A stretch of DNA of 64,000 nt from Corynebacterium flavescens (GCF_008693105.1 NZ_VXKK01000031.1:62001-126000); one strand, 5' to 3'; positions 19,214 to 28,601 are shown, counted from the stretch's first letter. Translations and numbers: made by a program. Notes: generated from the sequence alone by a model not told the origin.

Positions 19214-19945
19214 TTAGCTGCGCACAGTGTTTCCTACCCAGGAAATCTGCCCGAACCAACCGTAGACGTCAACAGCCTGTACCCCGTCGAGGTGAGCGGA
19301 ACGGTAAAGCTCCGCGATGGTGGAAACCTCCCGGGGAACCTCCACCGACTCATCAGCAGGCAAACCGATAACGCGGCAGCCTGCGTCGACCGCGGCGCGC
19401 ATACCCGTGGCAGAATCCTCGAACACGAGGCACTGTGCTGGGTCCAGTCCGAGGCGACGGGCGGCCTCGCGGTACATGTCCGGTGCAGGCTTACCGTGCT
19501 CTACTTCGTCTCCGCAGATAGTGTCCACAAAGTGCTCTCTGCCCACTGCGTCAATAGCGGCATCGGCGACATTGCGTTCCGTGTTGGTAGTCACCATCAT
19601 GGGAATCCCGTCGGCACCAAACTGCGCTAAAAGGTCCCGGATACCGGGAAAAACTTCCAAGCGCTGGGAGAAGAGTTCCTTTGTGTACTCAAACATCGCA
19701 CGCCGGTAGTCCTCTTCCCGCTCCACAGGAGCCTTAATTCCAGCCACCTGCGCGCAGTAGCGGAAGGTGGTGGAAAAAGTGGCTCCGACGGTCGCTAGGC
19801 GCTCCGTTGGCGTTAGTCGGCGGCCCATCTGCTCGGACAGGAAGTACGTGGCCTCGGCCCATAAGGGCTCGGAGTCAGTGAGCGTGCCATCCATGTCCCA
19901 AAAGATTGCGGCGGGTTTAGAGGCGGCGGGTTTATTCGTAGTCAT
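19214..19945 (-). CDS. HAD-superfamily hydrolase
   Basis: Phosphatase or phosphomutase-like protein of 243 aa. HAD motif I FWDMDGTLTDSE is at residues 15-26. The cap contains the helical block SEQMGRRLTPTERLATVG. Motif II is MVTTNTERN and motif III/IV KPAPDMYREAARRLG...CLVFEDSATGMRAA. It resembles beta-phosphoglucomutase/sugar-phosphatase type HADs. It sits before hisE on the same strand, but a histidinol-phosphatase role is only a guess. The ribosome site AAGGAG lies 15 nt from the ATG and inside an inverted repeat. Confidence 0.85.
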   Translation of the reverse strand: MTTNKPAASKPAAIFWDMDGTLTDSEPLWAEATYFLSEQMGRRLTPTERLATVGATFSTTFRYCAQVAGIKAPVEREEDYRRAMFEYTKELFSQRLEVFPGIRDLLAQFGADGIPMMVTTNTERNVADAAIDAVGREHFVDTICGDEVEHGKPAPDMYREAARRLGLDPAQCLVFEDSATGMRAAVDAGCRVIGLPADESVEVPREVSTIAELYRSAHLDGVQAVDVYGWFGQISWVGNTVRS

Positions 19946-19952
19946 GCGGGGA

Positions 19953-19969
19953 TTAAAGGTCTCCTTTAA
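19953..19969 (-). promoter_or_regulatory. Inverted repeat enclosing the ribosome site of the HAD gene
   Basis: TTAAAGG (19953-19959) and CCTTTAA (19963-19969) are perfect complements around a 3-nt loop. The minus-strand mRNA thus reads TTAAAGG AGA CCTTTAA, with the AAGGAG Shine-Dalgarno within the stem. This could lower translation of the HAD gene until it melts. Confidence 0.4.
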
Positions 19970-19984
19970 AAAATCTTGCGAGTG

Positions 19985-20368
19985 CTAAAACTCGAGCTCA
20001 GGCAGCTGCGCCAAGGCCTCGTCATCTGCGCCTGTGGCTGCAGAGGCATTGTAAATGAGGACTCCCAGTTCCTGCTTCTCCTCCGGCTCGAGGACCGCAT
20101 CTGCCTGACGGCGGTTAAAACCTGCCAACTGGGCAACTCCAGCCTCCACCACGGCTGCCAGCGCTTCGCTGTCTGGATCATCGGGCAAAGTATCGAGGGA
20201 ATCAAGCAATCCCTCGAGGAGAGACTTAAGCTCCGGCAACACTGCCGCATCAAAGGGGGCGGACCAGAACTCTTTTTCCTCCGCACGGAGATAATCCCCG
20301 GTTGCGAAGGAATGTAGATTATCGATGAACTCGTCAATTGTGGGTTGAAAGTCTGCGCGAATGCTCAT
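19985..20368 (-). CDS. Small acidic conserved hypothetical protein
   Basis: I do not recognise a named family. The 127 aa product is strongly acidic and helical in composition, starting MSIRADFQPTIDEFIDNLHS and ending AQLPELEF. There is no signal peptide, membrane segment or cysteine. It lies 15 nt after mshC and before the HAD gene on the same strand, so it is probably in an operon with mshC. Codon use looks like that of its neighbours, which argues it is real. No function can be assigned. Confidence 0.72.
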   Translation of the reverse strand: MSIRADFQPTIDEFIDNLHSFATGDYLRAEEKEFWSAPFDAAVLPELKSLLEGLLDSLDTLPDDPDSEALAAVVEAGVAQLAGFNRRQADAVLEPEEKQELGVLIYNASAATGADDEALAQLPELEF

Positions 20369-20383
20369 GGTCTAAATACTGCC

Positions 20384-21631
20384 CTAAGATTGCGCGAGGC
20401 GCACCCCCACGAGGGAATCAAAGGCCTGAGAAACCAGCTCCCCTGCTGCGGGGTCATCCTCGCCACGCGACTGCATAGACCATGCATCGACGGCGGCTAG
20501 CAAAGCCGGAGTATCAAGATCATTGGACAGCGCCTGGCGCATCTCTTGCACCAGCGCCTGTGCCCTACCAAGCTGGCCGGGATGAGACAGCGCCTCGCGC
20601 CAGGTGTGTAGACGCTTCGTGGCTTCGGCCACGATGGCCTGCGACCAGTCCCGATCGCTGCGGTAGTGGCCAGCGAAGACGCCAAGCCGGATGGCTGAAG
20701 GCTCGACGCCCTGCTCCACGAGCTTGTGTACGAAGACGAGGTTTCCCAGCGACTTCGACATCTTGACCCCATCGAGGCCGATCATTGCGCTGTGCACGTA
20801 GAAATCAGCCATGCGCTCCACCTTGAGCGCGGCTTCCACATGTGCGGCGGAGAACTCGTGGTGCGGGAACTTCAGGTCGCTTCCGCCTCCTTGGATATCG
20901 AAGGAAGACCCAAGGTGGTCCGTGGCGATGGCCGAGCACTCGATGTGCCAGCCAGGGCGGCCCGGGCCAAAGGGAGAATCCCACGCGGGCTCGCCCTCGC
21001 GGTGGGCGCGCCAGACCAAGGCATCGAGCGGATCCCGTTTTCCAGGACGCTGCGGATCACCGCCACGCTCGGCGAAGAACTCAGCCATCTGCTCGGCGTT
21101 GTAGTTGGACTCGTAGCCGAAGTGCTTGGTCGCGTGAACCGAGGCATAAACGTCTGGGTACTCCGGATCATCAACCACATAGGCGGCCCCCACAGCGAGA
21201 AGCTTTTCTACCATCGTGATGACCTGATCGATGGCCTCCATCGCGCCAACGTAGTTCTGCGGCGGGAACACGGAGAGTATCTCCATATCACTGCGGAAGA
21301 GATCGATCTGCGAGGAGCCGAGCTCCTTCCAATCAACGCCGTCACGCTGAGCACGCTCGAAGAGCGGATCGTCGACATCGGTGACGTTTTGCACGTAATG
21401 CACCGCTTTGCCGGCATCGAGCAGCACCCGATAGATGAGGTCAAAAGTAAGATAAGTGGCCGCATGGCCCAAGTGCGTCGAGTCATAGGGCGTGATTCCG
21501 CACACGTACATGCGCGCGGCGTCACCCTCTATACGGAGCGGCCGAATCGCTTCATCGGCGGAATCGTAGAGACGCAGAGGCACCGAAGTGCCAGGAACAC
21601 GGTCGAAATGGGGCGCGGGCCAAGAATGCAT
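20384..21631 (-). CDS. mshC: Cysteine:GlcN-inositol ligase MshC (mycothiol synthesis)
   Basis: Joins cysteine to GlcN-Ins in mycothiol synthesis, the glutathione substitute of actinobacteria. The 415 aa protein resembles cysteinyl-tRNA synthetase. It has the HIGH-like motif [10 protein letters not shown], the zinc-site Cys in YVCGITPYD, and KMSKS in [11 protein letters not shown]. Distinctive MshC blocks are [14 protein letters not shown] [17 protein letters not shown] and [11 protein letters not shown]. Start chosen at 21631 (MHSWPAPHF), which matches the MQSW start of mycobacterial MshC; earlier in-frame starts at 21640 and 21652 are less likely. It lies between uppP and the small hypothetical gene. 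Confidence 0.94.
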   Translation of the reverse strand: MHSWPAPHFDRVPGTSVPLRLYDSADEAIRPLRIEGDAARMYVCGITPYDSTHLGHAATYLTFDLIYRVLLDAGKAVHYVQNVTDVDDPLFERAQRDGVDWKELGSSQIDLFRSDMEILSVFPPQNYVGAMEAIDQVITMVEKLLAVGAAYVVDDPEYPDVYASVHATKHFGYESNYNAEQMAEFFAERGGDPQRPGKRDPLDALVWRAHREGEPAWDSPFGPGRPGWHIECSAIATDHLGSSFDIQGGGSDLKFPHHEFSAAHVEAALKVERMADFYVHSAMIGLDGVKMSKSLGNLVFVHKLVEQGVEPSAIRLGVFAGHYRSDRDWSQAIVAEATKRLHTWREALSHPGQLGRAQALVQEMRQALSNDLDTPALLAAVDAWSMQSRGEDDPAAGELVSQAFDSLVGVRLAQS

Positions 21632-21693
21632 GCAGACCATCGTAGCCCCCACCGCGCCGCCGCCGCACTTTGCGCATTCTTAGCCCAGTTGCC

Positions 21694-22518
21694 CTAAGGC
21701 TGCAGAACGCCCAGTGCCAGCAGGATCATGAGCAGCACGCCAACTGGGATGCGGTAAGCAGCGAACCAGGCGAAGGAGTGGTTGCCCACAAACTTGAGCA
21801 GCCACGCAATGGAGGCATAGCCCACGCCGAAGGCGATGGCGGTGCCCACCAGCAGCTGCATGCCGGTGGCGGATTGACCGACGGTGGGGCCGAAGGCGTC
21901 GTCAAGCGAAAACAGACCCGAGGCCAAGACCGCCGGAATAGCCAAAAGGAAGCTGAAGCGAGTGGCGACCTCGCGGTCCAGACCCAAGAACAAGCCGCCG
22001 GAAATGGTGCCACCAGAACGGGAGACGCCGGGGATAAGCGCTAGGCACTGGCACAGACCCATGACGATGGCGTCCTTCATGTTGAGCTCATCGAAACCGC
22101 GGCTCTTGGAGCCCACGCGCTCGGCGAGGATGAAGAAGAAGGAAAAGAGGATCAGCATGGCTGCAGTGATCCACAAGTTGCGCAGGCTATCGCGAATGAG
22201 ATCCTTGGCGAAGAAGCCGACCAGTCCGATCGGGATGGAACCGACGATGATCATCCAGCCCATGCGATAGTCCTGTCCACGCTTTTCTTTATTGAAAAGC
22301 CCCCGGAACCAGCCCAAGATGATCTCCCAAATCATCTTGGCAAAGAATACGATGACCGCCAGTTCCGTTCCCAACTGGATGACGGCGGTGAAAGAAGCGC
22401 CTGCGTCCTCGCCCCAGAACAATTCCGAGACGATACGCAGGTGTCCTGAGGAGCTCACGGGGAGAAACTCAGTGAGGCCTTGGACGATTGAAAGAACGAT
22501 GACCTGGATCCAGGACAT
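21694..22518 (-). CDS. uppP: Undecaprenyl-diphosphatase UppP (BacA)
   Basis: Recycles the lipid carrier for peptidoglycan and arabinogalactan synthesis. The 274 aa integral membrane protein shows the active-site blocks [15 protein letters not shown] near the start and [14 protein letters not shown] near residue 170, and about eight membrane helices. I use the ATG at 22518 ([14 protein letters not shown]), the conserved family start; frames upstream to 22593 use non-ATG codons and lie in the promoter region of the divergent lipoprotein gene. It confers basal bacitracin resistance in other bacteria. Confidence 0.94.
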   Translation of the reverse strand: MSWIQVIVLSIVQGLTEFLPVSSSGHLRIVSELFWGEDAGASFTAVIQLGTELAVIVFFAKMIWEIILGWFRGLFNKEKRGQDYRMGWMIIVGSIPIGLVGFFAKDLIRDSLRNLWITAAMLILFSFFFILAERVGSKSRGFDELNMKDAIVMGLCQCLALIPGVSRSGGTISGGLFLGLDREVATRFSFLLAIPAVLASGLFSLDDAFGPTVGQSATGMQLLVGTAIAFGVGYASIAWLLKFVGNHSFAWFAAYRIPVGVLLMILLALGVLQP

Positions 22519-22600
22519 CGCATCGGTAGCTGTTGCGGTATTCACCCGAGATAGCCTACAACTCAATTTCACGGCTTCGAAGTTTCGCAACACGCGCTGC

Positions 22601-22606
22601 TAGGAT
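22601..22606 (+). promoter_or_regulatory. Candidate -10 (TAGGAT) for a leaderless lipoprotein mRNA
   Basis: TAGGAT fits the corynebacterial -10 consensus TANANT loosely. Only 8 nt separate it from the GTG start at 22615, so the transcript would begin at or next to the start codon. This supports the GTG start despite a weak ribosome site. Confidence 0.4.
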
Positions 22607-22614
22607 AGAAAATC

Positions 22615-23658
22615 GTGATTGCACTGCTCGCTTCCCAGAAAAGGGCCGCCCTTGCGCTGAGCCTCAGCGCCTTAGCTTTGGCCGGCTGCCAATCAGACAG
22701 CGAGGTCGGAGTCGGATCCGACCCAGACACGGCGGTGCAGGGTAATGCCACCCCAGCGCCTTCCCCAGCTGCAACTAACCCGGCCGGAAAGCTGAGCCTT
22801 GAGGGCCAGTCGCTCAAAGATCTCGCAGTGATCGACAGCACTGTGGCCGTGCATTCCGCCACGGGCTTGGAGGTGGGTAGCCAGTCGGATTTTGAGGCAG
22901 GCAAGGCTGCCACCGTGCCACTTAATGAAAGCTGCGGCGAGCTAACGGCCTCCGAACAGGGCTTCGTCATTGCTTGTGGCGATAAGGTCCTTATCATCGA
23001 TCCCACGGAGCCCACCTCCCCGACCGAGGTGGACGTGTCGGAGGACGCTCCCGCCACAGCCGCCGCCCTTATCTCAAGCGGTGAGCTCTTTGTCACCTCG
23101 GCTGATACCGCCGAAGTCGGTGTCTACAGGGAGGGCCAACGCGTGGAGGACATCACCGCTGAGGCTGGCTCGGATCAGCTCATTCCCGTCCCCAATGCCA
23201 ATATCCGGGACAACGTAGTGCGCATCCAGCGCTCCGATTCCACTATCCAGAACCTCGATTGGGAGCACGACCGCGCAGGTGGTCGCCTGCGCGCGGGCCA
23301 GGGTGTGGGACAGATCGCCGCAGGTGACAACGGCATTGTCTTGGCCTCGGACACAGTGGGCAAGCGCCTGGCCATCTACACCGCTGACGACGTCATTCGC
23401 CTCCATCAGTACGGCAATACTCCCGGCGTGCCTTGGGCAGTGGCTTGGGACGAGGGACGCCAGTTGGCGTGGGTGACCACCACCGATACCAATGAGGCTC
23501 ACGCCTACAACATCTCGACCGGCGTTCCCATAGAAAAGGGCTCGTTTCCCACGGTTTCAGCCGCCGAGCACATGGCCGTGTTGGAGGATGGCACGCTTGT
23601 AGTCGCTTCCGCCACCGGTGATGGCCTTCAGTTTTACTCCGACCCTGACCTGAAATAA
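22615..23658 (+). CDS. LppL-type lipoprotein with beta-propeller-like repeats
   Basis: Secreted lipoprotein of 347 aa. A type II signal peptide is clear: basic start, hydrophobic [12 protein letters not shown] and lipobox cysteine C25. A Pro/Ala-rich linker follows. The remainder has repeated short beta-strand-rich segments such as [29 protein letters not shown] and [16 protein letters not shown], like YncE/WD-type propellers. It sits between uppP and pyrD, the position of the C. glutamicum lipoprotein LppL. Role unknown; an envelope scaffold or sensor is a guess. Start is GTG. Confidence 0.82.
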   Translation: MIALLASQKRAALALSLSALALAGCQSDSEVGVGSDPDTAVQGNATPAPSPAATNPAGKLSLEGQSLKDLAVIDSTVAVHSATGLEVGSQSDFEAGKAATVPLNESCGELTASEQGFVIACGDKVLIIDPTEPTSPTEVDVSEDAPATAAALISSGELFVTSADTAEVGVYREGQRVEDITAEAGSDQLIPVPNANIRDNVVRIQRSDSTIQNLDWEHDRAGGRLRAGQGVGQIAAGDNGIVLASDTVGKRLAIYTADDVIRLHQYGNTPGVPWAVAWDEGRQLAWVTTTDTNEAHAYNISTGVPIEKGSFPTVSAAEHMAVLEDGTLVVASATGDGLQFYSDPDLK

Positions 23659-23756
23659 TCCACCCTGTGCTCATCCGTCGCCACGAAACCCGAAGTCAGC
23701 CCCCAGATACGTCAAAACATTTCACGACACCTCCACGAAGGAACGGACTCCTCCCC

Positions 23757-24872
23757 ATGCATACCTCCCCAGTCGACCGCTTGCGCGCACGGGCCTATCA
23801 GCTGGCATTGCGCGGCATGTTCACACTTGATCCCGAGACCATCCACACCATCATCAGCCGCGGGCTGGCGGCCCTGCAGGCTGTCGGTCCGGCGAACCGC
23901 GGACTCGCCAAGATCCTGCCCTTTAGGGATCCAGTGCTTTCCCAGGAGGTTTTTGGCGTGATTTTCCCACGGCCGCTAGGCTTAGCCGCCGGCTTTGACA
24001 AGAACGCCGCCGCCGCCGATGCCTGGGCTGCGGTGGGTTTTGGCTACGCCGAGTTAGGCACCGTCACCGCGTTAGCCCAGCCAGGCAACCCAGCCCCGCG
24101 CCTGTTCCGGCTCAAGGCCGACAAGGGCATTTTGAACCGCATGGGCTTTAATAACCACGGCGCAGCGGTAGCCGCACAGAATCTGCGCAAGCGGCGCTAT
24201 AGCGATCCCCTCGGCATCAACATTGGCAAGTCCAAGGTCACTCCCGCTGAGCAAGCTGTCGATGACTACCGCCGCTCCGCTTCCGTGCTCGACAGCCTCG
24301 CAGACTACCTCGTGGTCAACGTCTCCTCCCCCAACACCCCTGGCCTGCGTGATCTGCAGGCGGTGGAATCCTTGCGTCCAATCCTGGCCGCGGTCCAAGA
24401 ATGCACCGCACTGCCGGTCTTGGTAAAGATCGCCCCAGACCTCAGTGACGCCGATATCGATGACATCGCCGATTTGGCCGTTGACCTCGGCTTGGCCGGA
24501 ATCGTGGCGACCAATACCACCATTTCTCGTGAGGGGCTGCGTACTCCCGCCGCCGAGGTCGCGGCCATGGGTGCCGGCGGCGTTTCCGGTCCCCCCGTTG
24601 CCGCGCGCTCGCTCGAGGTCCTCAAGCGCCTGCACGAGCGAGTCGGTGACAAGCTCGTCCTCATCTCGGTGGGAGGCATCTCGACCCCGGAGCAGGCATG
24701 GGAGCGCATAGCCGCAGGAGCCACCCTCCTGCAGGGCTATACCGGCCTCATCTATGGCGGTCCAGACTGGATTCGGGATATTCACCGCGGCATTGCCCGA
24801 CAGATCCATGCCCACAACTTGCGCAATATCTCTCAAGCTGTGGGCTCTGGCCTGCCGTGGAAAGATTGCTAG
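23757..24872 (+). CDS. pyrD: Dihydroorotate dehydrogenase (class 2, quinone-linked)
   Basis: Oxidises dihydroorotate to orotate in pyrimidine synthesis and passes electrons to menaquinone. The 371 aa protein has an N-terminal membrane-associating helix ([16 protein letters not shown]) as in class 2 enzymes. FMN/catalytic blocks: [42 protein letters not shown] with the catalytic Ser, [14 protein letters not shown] and [15 protein letters not shown]. The ATG at 23757 (MHTSPVDRL) is chosen over an in-frame start at 23667 because the extra 30 residues look unlike the family. Confidence 0.95.
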   Translation: MHTSPVDRLRARAYQLALRGMFTLDPETIHTIISRGLAALQAVGPANRGLAKILPFRDPVLSQEVFGVIFPRPLGLAAGFDKNAAAADAWAAVGFGYAELGTVTALAQPGNPAPRLFRLKADKGILNRMGFNNHGAAVAAQNLRKRRYSDPLGINIGKSKVTPAEQAVDDYRRSASVLDSLADYLVVNVSSPNTPGLRDLQAVESLRPILAAVQECTALPVLVKIAPDLSDADIDDIADLAVDLGLAGIVATNTTISREGLRTPAAEVAAMGAGGVSGPPVAARSLEVLKRLHERVGDKLVLISVGGISTPEQAWERIAAGATLLQGYTGLIYGGPDWIRDIHRGIARQIHAHNLRNISQAVGSGLPWKDC

Positions 24873-24891
24873 GAAGCTAGCAGCCGCGCCT

Positions 24892-25287
24892 CTAGTGCGT
24901 CCCTATGCTCACGCGCCGCAGGATAAGGGCGCATAGGCCTGCGCCCACAGCATAGAGCAGCAACCAGTACTGATCCATGACCACGAGGACAGTGCTGGGG
25001 GCGAAACGTCCCGCTATGACGAGAACCACGGCTACAGCTAGTGCTATAACCTGGGGTTTACTCGCCCGTTGATCACGGCGGATGGTGGCAAAGGCGCCTG
25101 CAATTAGCGCTGCTGCAACGATGGCCAAGGTTCCATAGGTCCATGTAAAGGGTGCCTGCCACCCATCACGGAACACGGAAATAACCGCCAAGAGGATCAG
25201 GACGAAGGCAAGAAACATAAAGGCGCCACCCACCCGCAGTGTGGTGGGGATAGGTACTCCCTGCGCCGGGGATTTACTAGTTGTCAT
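24892..25287 (-). CDS. Small four-helix membrane protein
   Basis: Hypothetical integral membrane protein of 131 aa. Four hydrophobic segments are visible: about 20-39, 50-67, 80-93 and 105-122. There is no recognisable active site. Its ATG follows directly on the stop of the PEBP gene (TAG then ATG), so the two form a two-gene unit on the minus strand. It converges with pyrD 19 nt away. No function is assigned. Confidence 0.75.
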   Translation of the reverse strand: MTTSKSPAQGVPIPTTLRVGGAFMFLAFVLILLAVISVFRDGWQAPFTWTYGTLAIVAAALIAGAFATIRRDQRASKPQVIALAVAVVLVIAGRFAPSTVLVVMDQYWLLLYAVGAGLCALILRRVSIGTH

Positions 25288-25827
25288 CTACTTAGTCTCG
25301 TACCAGCCCCACAGGATTGCCCGGCCTAGGCTGTGGAAGTAGAGATTAAATCCGAGCTTCGCGGGGCTGGCCTCCGGCTCAATGTCCAGCTTGGCGACGT
25401 CGACCGCGTGCACCGCGTAGAGGTAGCGGTGCGGCGCGTGGCCGCCGGGAGGGTTCGGTCCGTAGTAGATACGCTCGCCAGAATCATTGCGCAGGCTGAC
25501 GACGCCGTCAATGCCCAAATCCTTCGTCGCTCCAGCGTTGGTGGGCAGCTCGGTGACGTCTGCGGGGATATTGAAGGCAGCCCAGTGCCAGAACCCCGAG
25601 GCCGTAGGGGCGTCAGGATCGAAGCAGGTCACCGCCAAGGACTTCGTTCCCTCCGGAAGCCCAGACCACGCCAGCTGCGGGGATATACTGCGCGGGGCGC
25701 GAATGTCCTCCGAAATCTCTGCGCCATCCTCCAAGTCGCTAGAGGTCAAGGAAAAGCTGGGGAGGGTGCCCAGCGGGGCGTAGGGGTCCGGACCGGGGAA
25801 CCGTGGATCATCTGCATAAGTAGCCAT
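25288..25827 (-). CDS. YbhB/YbcL-type PEBP (Raf kinase inhibitor-like) protein
   Basis: Phosphatidylethanolamine-binding-protein fold of 179 aa. The ligand-pocket blocks SPQLAWSGLPEGTKSLAV, CFDPDAPTASGFWHWAAFNIP and PGGHAPHRYLYAVHAVD are clear. There is no signal peptide, so it is probably cytosolic. The start is the ATG at 25827; 10 extra residues from 25857 look non-homologous. Function in bacteria is poorly known. Confidence 0.88.
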   Translation of the reverse strand: MATYADDPRFPGPDPYAPLGTLPSFSLTSSDLEDGAEISEDIRAPRSISPQLAWSGLPEGTKSLAVTCFDPDAPTASGFWHWAAFNIPADVTELPTNAGATKDLGIDGVVSLRNDSGERIYYGPNPPGGHAPHRYLYAVHAVDVAKLDIEPEASPAKLGFNLYFHSLGRAILWGWYETK

Positions 25828-26017
25828 AACCCATTTGTACCCCACATCACAGGCCACTGTCTAAGGGGGTACACGTTACAGTGGACGCTGGCACGCCAGC
25901 GACCGGGGCCTGACTTAACCCTGACTTACCTCGTTGTCATTCACTACGGCATCTGGGAGATTTACCGGCGAAAAGCAGCTCCTCTACAACGCCATAAATA
26001 AGTATTGAGCTGGCGAT

Positions 26018-26047
26018 TTGTATTCGATCTACGGATCGGGATACAGT
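26018..26047 (+). promoter_or_regulatory. Predicted promoter of tRNA-Leu
   Basis: TTGTAT (26018-26023) and TACAGT (26042-26047) are spaced by 18 nt and would start transcription about 30 nt before the mature tRNA. It lies in a 258-nt gene-free stretch (25828-26085), in which I see nothing else. Confidence 0.4.
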
Positions 26048-26085
26048 ATTCGAGTGCCCAGCCGAGAGGTTGAAACAAACACCCT

Positions 26086-26171
26086 GCCCGGGTGGCGGAA
26101 TGGCAGACGCGCTAGCTTGAGGTGCTAGTGTCCTATTAACGGACGTGGGGGTTCAAGTCCCCCCTCGGGCA
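26086..26171 (+). tRNA. tRNA-Leu (anticodon GAG)
   Basis: An 86-nt class II tRNA. Acceptor arms GCCCGGG (26086-26092) and CTCGGGC (26164-26170) pair with one G-U. The anticodon stem CTAGC/GCTAG encloses loop TTGAGGT, giving anticodon GAG. A long variable arm and the T-arm GGGGG-TTCAAGT-CCCCC (26147-26163) follow; the discriminator is A26171. The 3' CCA is not encoded. Confidence 0.96.
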
Positions 26172-26179
26172 CAATTGTG

Positions 26180-26223
26180 AAGTCTCGAGACATCGTTCCT
26201 AGAACGGTGCTCGAGACTTTTTT
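26180..26223 (+). terminator. Rho-independent terminator of tRNA-Leu
   Basis: AAGTCTCGAG (26180-26189) pairs perfectly with the same-length arm at 26210-26219, followed by TTTTTT ending at 26223. It is 8 nt past the tRNA. Confidence 0.92.
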
Positions 26224-26236
26224 CATGTCGCCTAGA

Positions 26237-26270
26237 AGCCCCCCTCAGCTGAACTGCGCTGAGGGGGGCT
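26237..26270 (-). terminator. Terminator-like hairpin after the DedA gene
   Basis: Thirteen-base-pair perfect stem 26237-26249/26258-26270 (AGCCCCCCTCAGC) with an 8-nt loop. It lies 39 nt past the DedA stop. Its U-tract on the minus strand is short (CTTCTAG), so termination strength is uncertain. Confidence 0.7.
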
Positions 26271-26308
26271 GAAATTATTAAGAGAAGGCACTAGGAAATA
26301 GAAGGAAC

Positions 26309-26971
26309 CTACTCTACTGCGGGCTCTACTGCCGGCTCTGCGGACTGAACGCGCGCGGCCTTGATGCGAGTGAGGGCGTACTTCACCACGATGGGCAGGA
26401 CCGACAGCGCGATGATGAGGAGCATGATCTTCTCGATGGAGTCTGCGATCCCCGGGATGTTGCCCAGGAATACGCCGATGAGGTTCATCGACAGCACCCA
26501 GGTCACTCCCCCTAGAACGTTCCATCCCACGAAGTGGGTATAAGGCATCCGGGCGGTGCCAGCTGCTACAGGCACAAAGGTGCGCACGATGGGCACGAAG
26601 CGGCCTAGGACAAGCGCTGCGGATCCGTGTTTGGTGAAGAATTGCTCTGCAGCGGCAAGGTGAGAGGACTTGAGTATGCGGGCATCATCGCGGAACAAGC
26701 GGCGACCAAACTTGTGTCCCAGCCAATAGCCAACCTGGTCGCCGAGGATTGCTGCGACTACGCCGATGGCTAGGAGCTCCCAGATTGATACATTGAGCGG
26801 ATCCCGCAGGATGGCTGCCGTTACGAGCAGGGAATCACCCGGCAAGAACGGAAAAAGGACACCGGATTCGATAAATACGACGATGGCCACGCCCACCAGC
26901 ACCCAAGGCCCGAAGGCGGTCAACAAGGTGGTGGCGTCCATATAGGACAAAAGATTGTGGACTGCGTCCAT
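26309..26971 (-). CDS. DedA-family membrane protein
   Basis: Polytopic protein of 220 aa in the DedA/SNARE-associated family, members of which flip polyprenyl phosphates or phospholipids. Signature parts are visible: FIESGVLFPFLPGDSLL (about 34-50), GDQVGYWLGHKFG, and the re-entrant segment GRFVPIVRTFVPVAAGTARM with the conserved Arg residues. The C-terminus repeats AVEPAVE. The start at 26971 (MDAVHNLL) avoids 21 extra residues that run into the divergent gene. It is divergent from another DedA-like (TVP38) gene. Confidence 0.9.
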   Translation of the reverse strand: MDAVHNLLSYMDATTLLTAFGPWVLVGVAIVVFIESGVLFPFLPGDSLLVTAAILRDPLNVSIWELLAIGVVAAILGDQVGYWLGHKFGRRLFRDDARILKSSHLAAAEQFFTKHGSAALVLGRFVPIVRTFVPVAAGTARMPYTHFVGWNVLGGVTWVLSMNLIGVFLGNIPGIADSIEKIMLLIIALSVLPIVVKYALTRIKAARVQSAEPAVEPAVE

Positions 26972-27195
26972 GTCTAAGGCTCTGCTTTCTTTGGCGATTG
27001 TACGGGGCGGGTGGAAGCTTCCTAGGTATGCCACCCCGCCCGAATATTCTGACTATAGGGTTCTCAGTATCCTCCTATCCCCTGTCGAAGTCGCCATCGC
27101 AAGCCCAAAACCTGCCGAATTGTCATAGACCCCACATCATTTCGCCAGCCAGCCTGATTCACTACTGTCCCAAGCAGCCCGTAGCATGGTGGTCT

Positions 27196-27942
27196 ATGAC
27201 TACTGTCGCGACGAGGATTGCCACCTGGCTCCGCAGCTTCGGAGGCTTCCTCTCAGGAGTGGTTGCGGATGTCCGCAGCACATTGCGTAGCTGGTCCCCG
27301 CCACGCTGGTGCGCAGCCGTGGCTCTTCTTATAGCCGTCGTCGCTTTCCTGGTATTCGTCGACGTCCCAGACCTTGAAGCCCTACGCACGTGGGCGGAAC
27401 ACTTAGGCCCTTGGTTCATCCTTGTCTTCGGCGCCGCCTACATATTGTTCACCCAGTTCCCGATCCCGCGGACGTTATGGACTGTGGCTGCGGGAGTCCT
27501 TTTTGGGGCTTGGGAGGGAATAGTCATCTCCTTGGTCGCCCTCACACTCTCGGCAGTTCTATCCCTCGTCATCGTGCGAGCACTATTCGGGGAATGGATT
27601 CGCCCGCATCTGACGCACCCGGCGGTGTTCAAGATAAACGCGCACCTGGAAAGGCGTGGTTGGTTGGCCATTGCCTCCCTGCGCATGGTGGCAGGAATCC
27701 CTTTTTCAATTCTTAATTATGTGGCTGCGCTGACTCCTATACCGCTGATTCAGTTCGCCGCGGCCACTTTCATCGGATCGATTCCTACTACTGTCGTGGG
27801 CGTCATCTTCGGCGATGCGCTCATCGCCGGCGGCAACCCGTGGACCATCTTGGCCTTCATCGTGTTTGGGGTCATTGGGGTGGCAGGGCTTTTCTTAGAC
27901 TCGCGGATTCCCACGCGCCCACCAGTCAAGCGCTCACGGTAG
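27196..27942 (+). CDS. TVP38/TMEM64-family membrane protein
   Basis: Integral membrane protein of 248 aa related to DedA. The family blocks FTQFPIPRTLWTVAAGVLFG, SLVIVRALFG and RMVAGIPFSILNYVAALTPI are present, with about six membrane segments. The ATG at 27196 (MTTVATRIATWL) is preferred; an open frame extends upstream to 26998 but would overlap the promoter of the divergent DedA gene. The substrate is unknown. Two members of one superfamily placed head to head suggests a duplicated lipid transport function. Confidence 0.86.
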   Translation: MTTVATRIATWLRSFGGFLSGVVADVRSTLRSWSPPRWCAAVALLIAVVAFLVFVDVPDLEALRTWAEHLGPWFILVFGAAYILFTQFPIPRTLWTVAAGVLFGAWEGIVISLVALTLSAVLSLVIVRALFGEWIRPHLTHPAVFKINAHLERRGWLAIASLRMVAGIPFSILNYVAALTPIPLIQFAAATFIGSIPTTVVGVIFGDALIAGGNPWTILAFIVFGVIGVAGLFLDSRIPTRPPVKRSR

Positions 27943-27976
27943 ACTGTCCCCTAGTCATCTAGGAGGTAGGATTCAT

Positions 27977-28558
27977 ATGCTCGCTATTCACGCACGCTAT
28001 CGTGGCCGTTCCTTGCGCCGCGCAGAGCTTGTTCAGCGCTCAGCCCACGCCTTATCCACCCTCGATGGGGTGGGCGAATTCGAGGTATTGGGCGTAGAGG
28101 ACATCTGTGCCGTGATAGATTCTGCCGCCAGCGTGTGCGACGTCGTCATGGCGTTACTCGCCGATGGCGAGTGGGCGATAGGCATCGGCATAACCCCGGG
28201 TTCTGAGGTCACCGAGCCGGCTGCCCGCGGCGCAGCTACCGCCGCGCTAAAGACCTCTGCTCGAGCCGGCCAGGTCTACACCAAGATGAGCGTGCGGGGT
28301 CGCGCGGAGGAGGCAACTGACATCGCGGCGACCTTCGCGCTGCTGGGCTTCGTTCTACAAAAGAGAACGCTGGAAGGCCGCGAGGCCACCTCCTTGGTAC
28401 GCAGCGGGCTTAATCAGAATGAGGCGGCCGAGCAGCTGGGTATTTCCAAGCAAGCCATGTCCCAGCGGCTGCAGGCGGCCGGCTGGGCAGCGGAAACGGC
28501 TGGTTGGAGCCTTGCTCTGCACCTGCTCGAGCGCGCCAATACCGTGGCCGTGGCTTGA
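27977..28558 (+). CDS. Helix-turn-helix protein of unknown function
   Basis: A 193 aa protein with a strong ribosome site (AGGAGGTAG). The C-terminal part reads NQNEAAEQLGISKQAMSQRL, a clear helix-turn-helix. The N-terminal 110 residues form an alpha/beta region (LAIHARYRGRSLRRAELV...DVVMALLADGEWAIGIGI) that I do not recognise. It could be a DNA-binding regulator or a SatD-like protein. It converges with the DUF3097 gene. No target is evident. Confidence 0.78.
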   Translation: MLAIHARYRGRSLRRAELVQRSAHALSTLDGVGEFEVLGVEDICAVIDSAASVCDVVMALLADGEWAIGIGITPGSEVTEPAARGAATAALKTSARAGQVYTKMSVRGRAEEATDIAATFALLGFVLQKRTLEGREATSLVRSGLNQNEAAEQLGISKQAMSQRLQAAGWAAETAGWSLALHLLERANTVAVA

Positions 28559-28601
28559 CGCAGTCCTTCTGCTTGGATTCTCCTACTTAGAGTATTCCTG
28601 C

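Noticed and set aside
20384..21631. Cysteinyl-tRNA synthetase as the identity of mshC
   Set aside because: Length, the MHSW start and the [17 protein letters not shown] block fit the mycothiol ligase; the C-terminal tRNA-binding part is lacking.
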